This document shows positions 20,741 through 28,086 of a stretch of 29,560 bases of DNA, one piece after another (the first letter of the stretch is position 1; the number at the start of each line of letters is the position of its first letter). Made by a program: the position numbers and the translations under genes. This stretch comes from a virus, in IMG/VR virus record IMGVR_UViG_3300035698_006226, positions 1 through 29,560 of that record. One strand, given 5' to 3'. A model generated the notes under the pieces. That model had not been told where the DNA came from. It saw only the letters and a program-made list of their open reading frames with translations, and searched no databases.

Positions 20741-22008
20741 TTCTTTTTTTGTTTCTTGTTAAGATGAAGTTTTTTCACGTTCATGTATTCACTGCCAACT
20801 GGTATATCCTTTGTAGCATTTTGTTTGGTCACAATACCTACACCAGCCGCTTCGTCTAGATCATATTCAAGTGTATTTTCTCGCACTGTTCCTACAGTAA
20901 GTGCTGGTTTATTAATAACTTGTTTGTCTGATGGATTCACAGTCACACTGCTAAGAGTTAATGGATAAACTGTATGATTGTCCCGGTCTTTGTATTCTTG
21001 ATCTGTTCTAATAATGTATCTGCCATTCTGTTTAAATCCTGCTTGAGCAAGTTCTTTGGCTGGAATAGGTATAACCATCTGTCTAATGGCCTCCTCAGAA
21101 TCTTTTTTCTTGGTGTTTCTCATTGAACTTTTTTTGAATCCATCACTCACAAGTAGTTCTGGTCCATATTCATCTTTACCTACAATAAGAATAGGTCCTT
21201 GTTGACCTTCCCCAACCTTGGCATAAAAAGTTCCGCCAATGTATGGGTCAACAAAAAATACTCCAGTTGCTTCTGTGTTGAACAGCAAACTGGTTGTTTT
21301 GTTTAATGATGCAACTGTGTCTGAGTATTTGTATTCTTTGTCAATCAAATCTTTGAGTGTTTGAATGGCGTCATCTTGGGTCTTGCCACCTGCTTTGCGT
21401 TGTTGTTTGCTGTTGTGTTTGTGAACACCGTGTGCTATGAATGGAGGTGTTGCTCCTGTTTTTTGCACTGTGAGAGCAAATTCGCCATGGTCACCTGCAG
21501 GCTTGCGATCTGCATATTCTACAATGTCGATGTCCTTGAGATTGTTTTGTGTATCATCATACATCAAATCTTTTAGGTGTGGAAAATTTGGTATATTTGC
21601 TCTTATTCTTTCGAAAGCATATTGTTCAATCTTCCGAATACTTGAAGGTCCTTTCAAGTGAGGATATTTGTCCTTCAGGATGTTATAAGTTTCTTCCCAT
21701 GTTTTTCCGTCGGAACCATCAACGCCAAACCTCAATTTGATAATTTCAATAGGCAAAGGATGATCGAAAAGTTTTTCAATATGACGAAAGATTTCTTTAA
21801 ATTTTTTTTTTTGATCAGTTGTTTTTTCTAAATTCGTTCCGCTTGGTGTGTTTTTTGAAATTTTTTCTAATGATGTAAAGTATTCCGGAGAAAATAGATC
21901 TTTCTTTTTGATCCGACCACGTTTATATTTGTCTCCCAATTCCCAGGACTTGGCAAACGCATATTCTAAGTCTCGTTCTGGATTTTCGTCTATTTCGTAG
22001 AATTTCAT
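20737..22008 (-). CDS. Unknown protein with sigma-region-4-like segment (423 aa)
   Basis: A 423-residue protein. Residues 85-140 resemble sigma70 region 4: [20 protein letters not shown] fits the IIxLRFGLDG...TLEE start, and a helix-turn-helix end reads [18 protein letters not shown], like RIRQIEAKALRKLR. The insertion between the two helices is a little longer than usual. Regions 2 and 3 are not seen. From about 170 there is [20 protein letters not shown], and from 240 to 400 a beta-rich domain ([32 protein letters not shown]). The tail is Lys-rich. The N-terminus is M-K-F-Y-E-I. It lies three bases after the nucleotidyltransferase stop. It might bind RNA polymerase or DNA; a virion role for the other domains is also possible. 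Confidence 0.6.
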   Translation of the reverse strand: MKFYEIDENPERDLEYAFAKSWELGDKYKRGRIKKKDLFSPEYFTSLEKISKNTPSGTNLEKTTDQKKKFKEIFRHIEKLFDHPLPIEIIKLRFGVDGSDGKTWEETYNILKDKYPHLKGPSSIRKIEQYAFERIRANIPNFPHLKDLMYDDTQNNLKDIDIVEYADRKPAGDHGEFALTVQKTGATPPFIAHGVHKHNSKQQRKAGGKTQDDAIQTLKDLIDKEYKYSDTVASLNKTTSLLFNTEATGVFFVDPYIGGTFYAKVGEGQQGPILIVGKDEYGPELLVSDGFKKSSMRNTKKKDSEEAIRQMVIPIPAKELAQAGFKQNGRYIIRTDQEYKDRDNHTVYPLTLSSVTVNPSDKQVINKPALTVGTVRENTLEYDLDEAAGVGIVTKQNATKDIPVGSEYMNVKKLHLNKKQKKK

Positions 22009-22011
22009 TTT

Positions 22012-22581
22012 TTACTCTTGTACACCCATACCTTGTCTTACTTCATCATACATGGCTTTAGACAGTTTTTCATTTGTGCTACTGATCATTTTTTTGAAGG
22101 ACTCGTAATCACCCTGCATTGCGGCTTGCCTCGCCTTGGATGCTGATACACCTGCTGTGCCTTCTGCATCGGGATCACGCTCACCTGCAGACACAACATT
22201 GATTGAATCGAATTTATATTCTTTTCCATTATAGTCATTTAACAATTTTTGAAATGCATCAACCCTGTCTGATCCTGCTACCATGGTTACATCTTTGATG
22301 CCTTGCTCCTGAATGGATTTCATTACATCGATTATTGTTCTAATACTGTTATCGACAACAATGCCTTTTGTGTGTTTGGGGAACTGCATACTTAAAAAAG
22401 TCAATTTCCTATCATAAGGCAGTGGATTACTTTTTTTATCTTGTTTTTGTGAAGCATATATTTTGTAGTTAGAGTTTACACTTGCTAATTTGTCTAACAA
22501 CTTTCCATGACCTGCTGTTGGTGGATTAAATCTGCCAAAAACAAATGCTAAATTATTATTTTGTACTTCGTTGAATCTCAT
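22012..22581 (-). CDS. HIGH-superfamily nucleotidyltransferase
   Basis: A 189-residue member of the cytidylyltransferase/NMN adenylyltransferase superfamily. The nucleotide-binding motif is FVFGRFNPPTAGHGKLL (13-29), where the family has GxFDPxHxGH, and a late GVSASKARQAAMQGDYESF stretch matches the ISSTxxR signature with the SxxxxR contact. The central region (VTMVAGSDRVDAFQKLL) fits the Rossmann-type fold. Substrates could be NMN, phosphopantetheine or a polar head group; I cannot tell. The fold starts after a short M-R-F-N-E-V peptide, which again fits the shared N-terminal pattern. It leads the operon 22581-19427, with TAAATA nine bases before ATG rather than five. Confidence 0.8.
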   Translation of the reverse strand: MRFNEVQNNNLAFVFGRFNPPTAGHGKLLDKLASVNSNYKIYASQKQDKKSNPLPYDRKLTFLSMQFPKHTKGIVVDNSIRTIIDVMKSIQEQGIKDVTMVAGSDRVDAFQKLLNDYNGKEYKFDSINVVSAGERDPDAEGTAGVSASKARQAAMQGDYESFKKMISSTNEKLSKAMYDEVRQGMGVQE

Positions 22582-22590
22582 GGTGTATGA

Positions 22591-22598
22591 TATTTATT
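22591..22598 (-). promoter_or_regulatory. Late promoter-like AATAAATA, 9 bases before ATG 22581
   Basis: The minus strand reads AATAAATA-TCATACACC-ATG. Spacing differs from the usual five bases. It sits in the short divergent region between the operon at 22581 and the plus-strand gene. Confidence 0.45.
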
Positions 22599-22604
22599 AA
22601 TCAT

Positions 22605-22610
22605 TATAAT
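22605..22610 (+). promoter_or_regulatory. Candidate -10 box TATAAT for the plus-strand gene
   Basis: TATAAT lies 32 bases before ATG 22643. No good -35 is seen 17 bases upstream (GGTGTA). If used, the transcript would start near 22617, after the alternative TTG start at 22610, favouring ATG 22643. Confidence 0.4.
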
Positions 22611-22642
22611 TGAGAGTTTCTTACAAATCAATAACTATCTGC

Positions 22643-23470
22643 ATGCCTCTACAGTTAATATATGGTAATAATGCAGTAGATAATGGACACACAGAAACTT
22701 ACGACATAGTTGATAATGAAATTGGTAATATATTTGCTTGGCAAATGAAACTGATACACAGAGTTCCATACAATAGATCACAGTCGATATGGCCAAATAA
22801 ACCAAGGAATAACTTAAAAAACTTGCAAGATTTAACACAATTGATTAAAACCAAGTGTTCAATTGTCATTGACTTTGACATTAGCATGGATCAACAGTGC
22901 ATGAATAAACTGCATGAAATATATGAACAGATGCACAATATAATAGATACATTTACGCATGAGCAACTTATTTTGATATATGAGTTCCATGACGCAATTC
23001 ATGATGTGGAATCAGCACACAGTCACCGAACAGATGCCTTTTGGAAAATAGAATGGGGACACCTTGCTGGACCTATCTCAAGAAATTTAGACCTGTATGA
23101 TTACTATCAATCTGAAATCCCCAGTAACACTCTAATAAGCAAGTGGGGAGAGTTGGGCAAACCTCCTGAAGGGTACTATATGGACAAAGAACCTGATGAT
23201 CAAATCAGAGTCAACGAATTAATAAAACCTCACAGGAACTTTACTCCAACTTTTTACATCTATGCAAATTCTTACAACATCGAAACGTTTGAGCCTGGGT
23301 TTGAAGACTGGTGGAAAACATATGAGAACGATTGGTGCAATCATTGGAAAACACCAAAATGGACAACAGCATTTGAGTATGGAGGTATTGTATTAGCAGA
23401 GCCAAGGCACAAACAACCGTGCGATTGGAATAATGAATTTCCTATAGTAACAGATATTTTATTTTTGTGA
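22643..23470 (+). CDS. Unknown protein, only plus-strand gene (275 aa)
   Basis: A 275-residue protein starting MPLQLIYGNNAVDNG at ATG 22643; a TTG at 22610 would add 11 residues (RVSYKSITIC) and cannot be excluded, as these look strand-like. It is acidic and rich in Trp, Tyr, His and Asn: FAWQMKLIHRVPYNRSQSIW, PNKPRNNLKNLQDL, WKIEWGHLAGPISRNLDLYD, WGELGKPPEGYYMDKEPDDQ and a Trp-rich end (WCNHWKTPKWTTAFEYGGIV). Codon use and composition fit a real gene. No known motif is seen. It converges with the next minus-strand gene, the two ends overlapping by 12 bases. It is the sole gene on its strand and has its own promoter signal, so its timing may differ from its neighbours. Confidence 0.75.
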   Translation: MPLQLIYGNNAVDNGHTETYDIVDNEIGNIFAWQMKLIHRVPYNRSQSIWPNKPRNNLKNLQDLTQLIKTKCSIVIDFDISMDQQCMNKLHEIYEQMHNIIDTFTHEQLILIYEFHDAIHDVESAHSHRTDAFWKIEWGHLAGPISRNLDLYDYYQSEIPSNTLISKWGELGKPPEGYYMDKEPDDQIRVNELIKPHRNFTPTFYIYANSYNIETFEPGFEDWWKTYENDWCNHWKTPKWTTAFEYGGIVLAEPRHKQPCDWNNEFPIVTDILFL

Positions 23471-23734
23471 GTTTCCTGTCAACACATCGTTTATCATTTC
23501 TTGATACACGTTGATTGCCAGTTCTTTTTTTGTTTCTGGAGTAATTTTTGACATTGGAATATTTGTTGTTTTAACAAAATTGTATACAGCATTATCAACT
23601 AGTTCCATTACTCTGTCGTGATCCTGTGGATTTTTTTGCATGTGACTTTTACAGGGTACAAAATGTTTGCGATACATATTTTCATCAGCAAAAATATACT
23701 CTGTAATATCATTGCTTAATGATTCATCATACAT
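23459..23734 (-). CDS. Unknown small late protein (91 aa)
   Basis: I place the start at ATG 23734 (MYDESLSNDITEYIFADENM), where TAAATA lies five bases upstream; an ATG at 23770 would overlap the previous gene by 28 bases. The protein is mostly helical and soluble (RVMELVDNAVYNFVKTTNIP, ETKKELAINVYQEMINDVLT). I do not recognise it. Its 3' end overlaps the end of the plus-strand gene, so both transcripts would be antisense to each other over 12 bases. Confidence 0.7.
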   Translation of the reverse strand: MYDESLSNDITEYIFADENMYRKHFVPCKSHMQKNPQDHDRVMELVDNAVYNFVKTTNIPMSKITPETKKELAINVYQEMINDVLTGNSQK

Positions 23735-23739
23735 GCAAA

Positions 23740-23747
23740 TATTTATC
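23740..23747 (-). promoter_or_regulatory. Late promoter-like GATAAATA, 5 bases before ATG 23734
   Basis: The minus strand reads GATAAATA-TTTGC-ATG; its TAA is the stop codon of the upstream gene. Confidence 0.5.
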
Positions 23748-24174
23748 CGTACATCTCTTGTAACAGCCACTCATATATAGGTGTGTCAAACTTAAAGTTC
23801 CATACCCCGTTAATGTGCAAAGCACCTGTTTTTTGCATCAAAGTGCCATCATCTGTGACCAAATCTGAACTGAGCACTGCTAGTGAAGTGAGTTTGATTT
23901 GGTCAATAAAAACATTTTTTATTTTTATAAAGGAATCTTGTACAATTTGGTTGTCCTTTATACTAACGTTTCTGTTGTCTTTGTTGTACATTCTGATACT
24001 TAGATTATGATTTTTTCCTTCTAGCACAATTTTTTTGTTTATGGACACACTTTTTTGCCCGGAGAGATCTAAATGCACCAAACGATTATCTACTTTTACT
24101 TCGCAATACAATGGATGATCAATCCAATTGTTTTCGTATTCTAATTGTAGATGTATCTTATTCTTTGTAGACAA
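23743..24174 (-). CDS. Beta-rich late protein, probable TTG start (143 aa)
   Basis: The reading frame has no ATG near its 5' end; a TTG at 24174 gives STKNKIHLQLEYENNWIDHP and overlaps the upstream gene by 17 bases. The protein is rich in strands (LYCEVKVDNRLVHLDLSGQK, IVLEGKNHNLSIRMYNKDNR, IKIKNVFIDQIKLTSLAVLS) and ends with INGVWNFKFDTPIYEWLLQE. I recall similar immunoglobulin-like or carbohydrate-module-like proteins in marine T4-like phages, but cannot name the function. A virion surface or tail role would fit. The exact start is uncertain. Confidence 0.65.
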   Translation of the reverse strand: MSTKNKIHLQLEYENNWIDHPLYCEVKVDNRLVHLDLSGQKSVSINKKIVLEGKNHNLSIRMYNKDNRNVSIKDNQIVQDSFIKIKNVFIDQIKLTSLAVLSSDLVTDDGTLMQKTGALHINGVWNFKFDTPIYEWLLQEMYG

Positions 24175-24349
24175 ATTCTCGCCCCATCATATTACCAACA
24201 TAGATACCAGGTTTGGTCTTTCGCAGTTGCAGTCTAATATCACCAGGTTGAATATTTGTTAACAGCCACCTATCAGTTTTATCTACTACAACAGCCTCTA
24301 CAAATTTGTCATTATCTGTGCAGTGTATTTTAATTTTATCTATATCCAT
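24158..24349 (-). CDS. Unknown small late protein (63 aa)
   Basis: A 63-residue protein of mixed composition: MDIDKIKIHCTDNDKFVEAV, VVDKTDRWLLTNIQPGDIRL and a short end LRKTKPGIYVGNMMGREFVY. It looks like a small beta-sheet fold. There is no motif that I know. A promoter-like TTGACA-N17-AAAATA precedes it and AAAATA sits five bases before the ATG, so it probably starts its own transcript, which continues into the strand-rich 143-residue gene. Confidence 0.7.
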   Translation of the reverse strand: MDIDKIKIHCTDNDKFVEAVVVDKTDRWLLTNIQPGDIRLQLRKTKPGIYVGNMMGREFVYKE

Positions 24350-24354
24350 AGTTT

Positions 24355-24383
24355 TATTTTACTTTAAAAATAGTGTCTGTCAA
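24355..24383 (-). promoter_or_regulatory. Promoter candidate TTGACA-N17-AAAATA before ATG 24349
   Basis: A perfect -35 TTGACA (24383-24378), 17 bases, then AAAATA (24360-24355). The latter is also a one-base variant of TAAATA at the usual five-base distance to ATG, so either sigma70-like or late recognition is possible. Confidence 0.4.
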
Positions 24384-24384
24384 C

Positions 24385-24729
24385 TTATTTAGAAAACCCT
24401 ACTGAGTCTCTTTTAATATCTTTTTCAGGAAACTCTGCCCAATACAGTTCATAAGCCACACAATCCTGCAAACATTCAAATTGATGAAGTAGTCCAGGTT
24501 TCACTTTGGTGTAATCGCCTGCCTTCAGCACTGTTTCGTCTATGAGCTCATAATCTTTTTGCCACACACGGATTAGAAGGCTACCAGATTCTACAAAAAA
24601 TCCGTTCCATTTGTATTCATGCAGGTGTTTCGAACACACGCCGCCTTTTTTAGTAACTATTCTGTGAAATTCTAAAACTCCGTTGCGTTCTATAAGTTCG
24701 GTGGTTCCCCATACTTTGCCTGATATCAT
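24385..24729 (-). CDS. Cupin-fold protein
   Basis: A 114-residue protein with a single cupin domain: GGVCSKHLHEYKWNGFFVES (first metal motif H-x-H with E further on), GSLLIRVWQKDYELIDETVL, KAGDYTKVKPGLLHQFECLQ (second motif P-G-x-x-H-x-F) and a closing strand CVAYELYWAEFP. It is of normal length for small cupins, some of which act as sugar isomerases or epimerases. The metal-binding residues H37, H39, E43 or later and H82 look present. The substrate is unknown. Similar cupins occur in marine phage genomes. A TATAATTA variant of the late element lies five bases before ATG, without a Shine-Dalgarno. Confidence 0.75.
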   Translation of the reverse strand: MISGKVWGTTELIERNGVLEFHRIVTKKGGVCSKHLHEYKWNGFFVESGSLLIRVWQKDYELIDETVLKAGDYTKVKPGLLHQFECLQDCVAYELYWAEFPEKDIKRDSVGFSK

Positions 24730-24749
24730 ACAATTAATTATATGCTGTT

Positions 24750-25097
24750 TTAAAAATTAAGGAGTATCTTGGTGACAGAGCCGGTGGTGACAGTGACAAC
24801 TGATCTTACCCAAACAAAATTTCCAGTAAAATTTATATACTGTGTAGAAACAACACTAGACCCGTCCCCAACAGATGTACTGTCGACGTCAAACCAGTCT
24901 GATGATGTTGGACCAGTTGCTAGTGAACCTTGTATTTTGATAGTGCCTACAAAGTCTGATGAGCACATGTATGCCACAGTGTGTAAGCCATCAGCGTTTC
25001 CGTAGTAGCCATCTGCTTTTACTGCTTCGGATACAGTTTCAGCAGAAGAATCTGAAGCATCTACTTGTGATTGTAATATAGTTGATACTGTAGGCAT
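24750..25097 (-). CDS. Beta-rich probable virion protein (115 aa)
   Basis: A 115-residue protein, rich in Ser, Thr, Val and Gly and nearly free of Lys and Arg. It starts MPTVSTILQSQVDASDSSAE and continues with strands: TVAYMCSSDFVGTIKIQGSL, DWFDVDSTSVGDGSSVVSTQ, YINFTGNFVWVRSVVTVTTG. The pattern fits a small capsid decoration or tail-associated protein; I recall similar sequences in marine T4-like phages but no function. The gene follows a TAAATA element at five bases. The base composition is slightly richer in G and C than that of its neighbours. Confidence 0.65.
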   Translation of the reverse strand: MPTVSTILQSQVDASDSSAETVSEAVKADGYYGNADGLHTVAYMCSSDFVGTIKIQGSLATGPTSSDWFDVDSTSVGDGSSVVSTQYINFTGNFVWVRSVVTVTTGSVTKILLNF

Positions 25098-25102
25098 GCG
25101 AT

Positions 25103-25110
25103 TATTTATT
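25103..25110 (-). promoter_or_regulatory. Late promoter-like AATAAATA, 5 bases before ATG 25097
   Basis: The minus strand reads AATAAATA-ATCGC-ATG; its TAA is the stop codon of the upstream 92-residue gene. Confidence 0.55.
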
Positions 25111-25384
25111 GCATTTCAGGATACAGTCTTGTTATGGTATCTTGATCCATACCATTTATTTGATGGATTTTGGATGCTCCTACAATGTATTCTCTTAGAT
25201 TTTCTGGATCACAGCCTTTTACGTATACTGCGCCTTTGTGTTCACCACAGTCTTCGAACAGCAGATCTTTTTCTAAAACAATCGGCATTCCACCCAAACT
25301 AAACGATTGTATAGTTGCATTTATTACACAGTTTGTTGTGACATAATTATTATCGATCATGAATTTTACTATATTGGTTTTCAT
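25106..25384 (-). CDS. Unknown small protein (92 aa)
   Basis: A 92-residue soluble protein: MKTNIVKFMIDNNYVTTNCV, INATIQSFSLGGMPIVLEKD, LLFEDCGEHKGAVYVKGCDP, ENLREYIVGASKIHQING. Three Cys are present without a clear metal motif. I do not recognise the family. It has a proper Shine-Dalgarno AGGAG six bases before ATG, located inside the end of the ClpA-like gene, and lies one base after that gene's stop, so it is translated as part of the DnaJ-Def-ClpA operon. It could be an adaptor for the unfoldase, but only position suggests this. Confidence 0.72.
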   Translation of the reverse strand: MKTNIVKFMIDNNYVTTNCVINATIQSFSLGGMPIVLEKDLLFEDCGEHKGAVYVKGCDPENLREYIVGASKIHQINGMDQDTITRLYPEMQ

Positions 25385-25385
25385 T

Positions 25386-27590
25386 TTATTCTCCTATGGT
25401 ATATTCGTCTTTGTTATAAGTTATTGTTAGTTTTTGATCTTTAATTTCGTCAAACAATATCTTTTTGGACAACGGTAACTTAATACGTGTGTTGATTACA
25501 CGTTGCAGTGATCTTGCCCCCATTTTTGGATCAAATCCTTCTTCCATTAGTTGTGCCTTTGCTATATCGTCTATTGTAACGGTAATTCCTTTATCTGTCA
25601 TCTGAGTATTCAATTGACTAATAAATTTATCTACAATATTTTCCATTATGTTTTTACCTAGCGAATTAAATCTTAACACAGCATCCAGTCTGTTCCTAAA
25701 CTCCGGTGAAAAGAATGCATTTATATCAATCTCTCCATCGTGTGTAGAGCCTTCTACAAAACCTAAGGTGTTAGCAGACATATCTTCTGCGCCTAGGTTT
25801 GATGTCATTATTATAACGGAATTGTTTAGTCTAACTTTTTTACCGTTTGAAGAAGTAATAACAGCATCGTCCATTGCTTGTAGCAGTATTGTCATCACAT
25901 CTCTGTGTGCTTTTTCTACCTCGTCAAACAGTATCACAGCATTAGGATGTTTTTCTAATTCATTTACCAATTGTCCCGATCCGCCGTCATCATATCCCAC
26001 ATACCCTGGAGGTGCTCCGAGAAGTTTTGCAACAGAATGTTTTTCTTGATATTCAGACATATCAAATTTTATCAACGGATAATTCAATCCCTCTGCTAAT
26101 TTACGAGCAGTTTCTGTTTTACCACAGCCTGTTGGGCCAACACATAAAAAAGATCCAATTGGTTTGTTTTCTTGTTTCAATCCTGCCTGTGCAACAAGCA
26201 CAGTGTCAACAAGTTTGTCTATAACATTGTCTTGACCAAACACTTCTGCTTTTATAATTTTATCTAAGTTCTCAAGCGATTGTGTTTTTGTTTGCACAAT
26301 AGATTCAAATCTCACACCTGATATTTTTGACACTTGTTCTTGTACATCTTTTATTTCTACATCTTTAAATGCATCGAATATTTTCGCTTTAGAACAAGCA
26401 CGATCTAGAACATCAATAGACTTGTCAGGCAACTGTCTATCTGTAATGTACTTGACACTCAAATCAACAGAAGCATTTACTGACGCATCGCTAATTTTTA
26501 CTTTATGATACTGTTCAAACTGTGTTTTAAGACCTTGCATAATCTCCTTTGCATGTTCTATAGTTGGCTCCTCAATATTAACTTTACCAAATCTACGCAT
26601 TAATGCTCGATCTTTTTCGAAGTGTTTTCTGTATTCTTCCCAAGTTGTTGAAGCAATTACTTTTAGTTCTCCCCTTGCTAACGCAGGCTTCAATAACTGT
26701 GCTAAATCAACACCACCTTGTCCGCCTGCACCTGCGCCATGCATCATGTGTGCTTCATCTATAAACATAATAGACTTATCATTCTTTTCTAATACAGATA
26801 GTAGAACTTTAAGACGTTCTTCAAAATCGCCTCGATATTTAGAACCTGCTATCAATGATCCTACATCAACAGAATAAATTGTGTGATCTTTTAATACTTC
26901 AGGAACTTTATTTTCTACTATCATGTGTGCTAGGCCTTCTGCTATTGCAGTTTTACCTACGCCTGGATCACCTATCATGATTACATTGTTTTTAATTTTT
27001 CTACCAAGTACCAATGTTATTTCGTTTACAACATCTTGTCTACCTATACAAGTGAATGTTTTGTTTGCTTTGGCTTGTTCATTAAGATTCACAGTGTACT
27101 GTTGCAGTATTCTTGCCGCTTGTTTAACAGATACTTTATTATCTTCATCATAATCAGAACCCAGGTCAGTCATGTGATCAACAACAACTTTTCTAGTAAG
27201 TCCATTTTTAGTCAAGTAGTATTGTGCATGTGATTCTTTTTCTCCATAGATAGCACCTAGTAAATGGAATAGGTTGACTGTCTGTTGTCCTTGGAATATT
27301 GCATTAGTGAATGCTCTGTTCACAGCACGTTCAGTTGCCTGCGTTCTTTTTGGGTATACATCATCGTTGCATTTGATAGAATTCATTTTATGTTCAATAT
27401 GATATTCTATATCTTTTATAAGTTGTTCTGCCTTTACAGTTGGTTTTGTTTTTATCATTTCGACTATTTCAGGTTGCACTAAAATTATAAGCAATAGATG
27501 TTCTAATGTAACATATTCGTGTTTGTGCGTTCTTGCAACTTTTATTGCTTCGTCAAAAAGTTCTTTGAGTCTATCGTCTGCTTGGATCAT
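25386..27590 (-). CDS. clpA: ClpA-like AAA+ protein unfoldase
   Basis: A 734-residue Hsp100 protein, close in length to E. coli ClpA (758). Order: Clp N domain (1-140; [13 protein letters not shown]), AAA+ 1 with Walker A GDPGVGKT (207-214), Walker B IMFIDEA (274-280) and [20 protein letters not shown] typical of ClpA, then AAA+ 2 with GPTGCGKT (485-492), [11 protein letters not shown] (552-562) and sensor 2 GARSLQRVI. There is no long middle coiled coil, which rules out ClpB. The loop LGF at 609-611 matches the ClpP-docking tripeptide, so it should pair with a ClpP; none is encoded here. It probably redirects host ClpP in infection. It overlaps the deformylase gene by 20 bases. Confidence 0.9.
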   Translation of the reverse strand: MIQADDRLKELFDEAIKVARTHKHEYVTLEHLLLIILVQPEIVEMIKTKPTVKAEQLIKDIEYHIEHKMNSIKCNDDVYPKRTQATERAVNRAFTNAIFQGQQTVNLFHLLGAIYGEKESHAQYYLTKNGLTRKVVVDHMTDLGSDYDEDNKVSVKQAARILQQYTVNLNEQAKANKTFTCIGRQDVVNEITLVLGRKIKNNVIMIGDPGVGKTAIAEGLAHMIVENKVPEVLKDHTIYSVDVGSLIAGSKYRGDFEERLKVLLSVLEKNDKSIMFIDEAHMMHGAGAGGQGGVDLAQLLKPALARGELKVIASTTWEEYRKHFEKDRALMRRFGKVNIEEPTIEHAKEIMQGLKTQFEQYHKVKISDASVNASVDLSVKYITDRQLPDKSIDVLDRACSKAKIFDAFKDVEIKDVQEQVSKISGVRFESIVQTKTQSLENLDKIIKAEVFGQDNVIDKLVDTVLVAQAGLKQENKPIGSFLCVGPTGCGKTETARKLAEGLNYPLIKFDMSEYQEKHSVAKLLGAPPGYVGYDDGGSGQLVNELEKHPNAVILFDEVEKAHRDVMTILLQAMDDAVITSSNGKKVRLNNSVIIMTSNLGAEDMSANTLGFVEGSTHDGEIDINAFFSPEFRNRLDAVLRFNSLGKNIMENIVDKFISQLNTQMTDKGITVTIDDIAKAQLMEEGFDPKMGARSLQRVINTRIKLPLSKKILFDEIKDQKLTITYNKDEYTIGE

Positions 27591-28086
27591 TTGCTTTTCC
27601 CTGTCTTTTTCTTGCCATGTCTAGTTTAAGTTTACTTGCATAATCAATAAACAGTTTCCCGTCTAAGTGATCAATTTCATGTAATATACATTGTGCCCAC
27701 ATATTGTCGAATCTGTCAACTCTTTTTTCTAGTTTTTCATCATAATATTCTAACACAATCCATTTTGGTCTTTGTAGTTTTAAGAATAAATTAGGAAAAG
27801 ATAAGCATCCTTCTTCATTAAACTGTTTCTCTTTGGAACGTTCTGTAACGTGCGGATTAATAAATGTTCTAAATCCATGCATTACAAACATACGAATTCC
27901 TACATTAACTTGATTTGCCGCTAACCCTAAACCATTAGCATTAATCATTGTCCATGCCATAAGATCTGCAATTTTATCGTATTCCAAGTCTTGTGTAAGA
28001 TCAGATTCTGGTAATACATGTCGTAAAACTTCGTTACCTTCTAGGTTTAATTTAAGGATATTTTTTTGCGATTCGGTTGATGTCAT
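27571..28086 (-). CDS. def: Peptide deformylase
   Basis: Removes the formyl group from the N-terminal Met of new proteins. The 171-residue enzyme has all three family motifs: GLGLAANQ (52-59), EEGCLSFP (91-98; metal ligand C94) and HEIDH (136-140; His ligands and catalytic Glu). The C-terminal part is short and basic ([18 protein letters not shown]). It starts at ATG 28086 with a perfect AGGAGG six bases upstream, located in the end of the DnaJ gene, giving a 35-base overlap. Deformylases are common in marine T4-like phages. In this operon it sits between a chaperone and an unfoldase, so all three genes act on new or damaged proteins. Confidence 0.95.
   Translation of the reverse strand: MTSTESQKNILKLNLEGNEVLRHVLPESDLTQDLEYDKIADLMAWTMINANGLGLAANQVNVGIRMFVMHGFRTFINPHVTERSKEKQFNEEGCLSFPNLFLKLQRPKWIVLEYYDEKLEKRVDRFDNMWAQCILHEIDHLDGKLFIDYASKLKLDMARKRQGKANDPSRR

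Noticed and set aside
25386-27590. ClpB disaggregase instead of ClpA
   Set aside because: The long coiled-coil middle domain of ClpB is missing, and [20 protein letters not shown] and the LGF docking loop fit ClpA.
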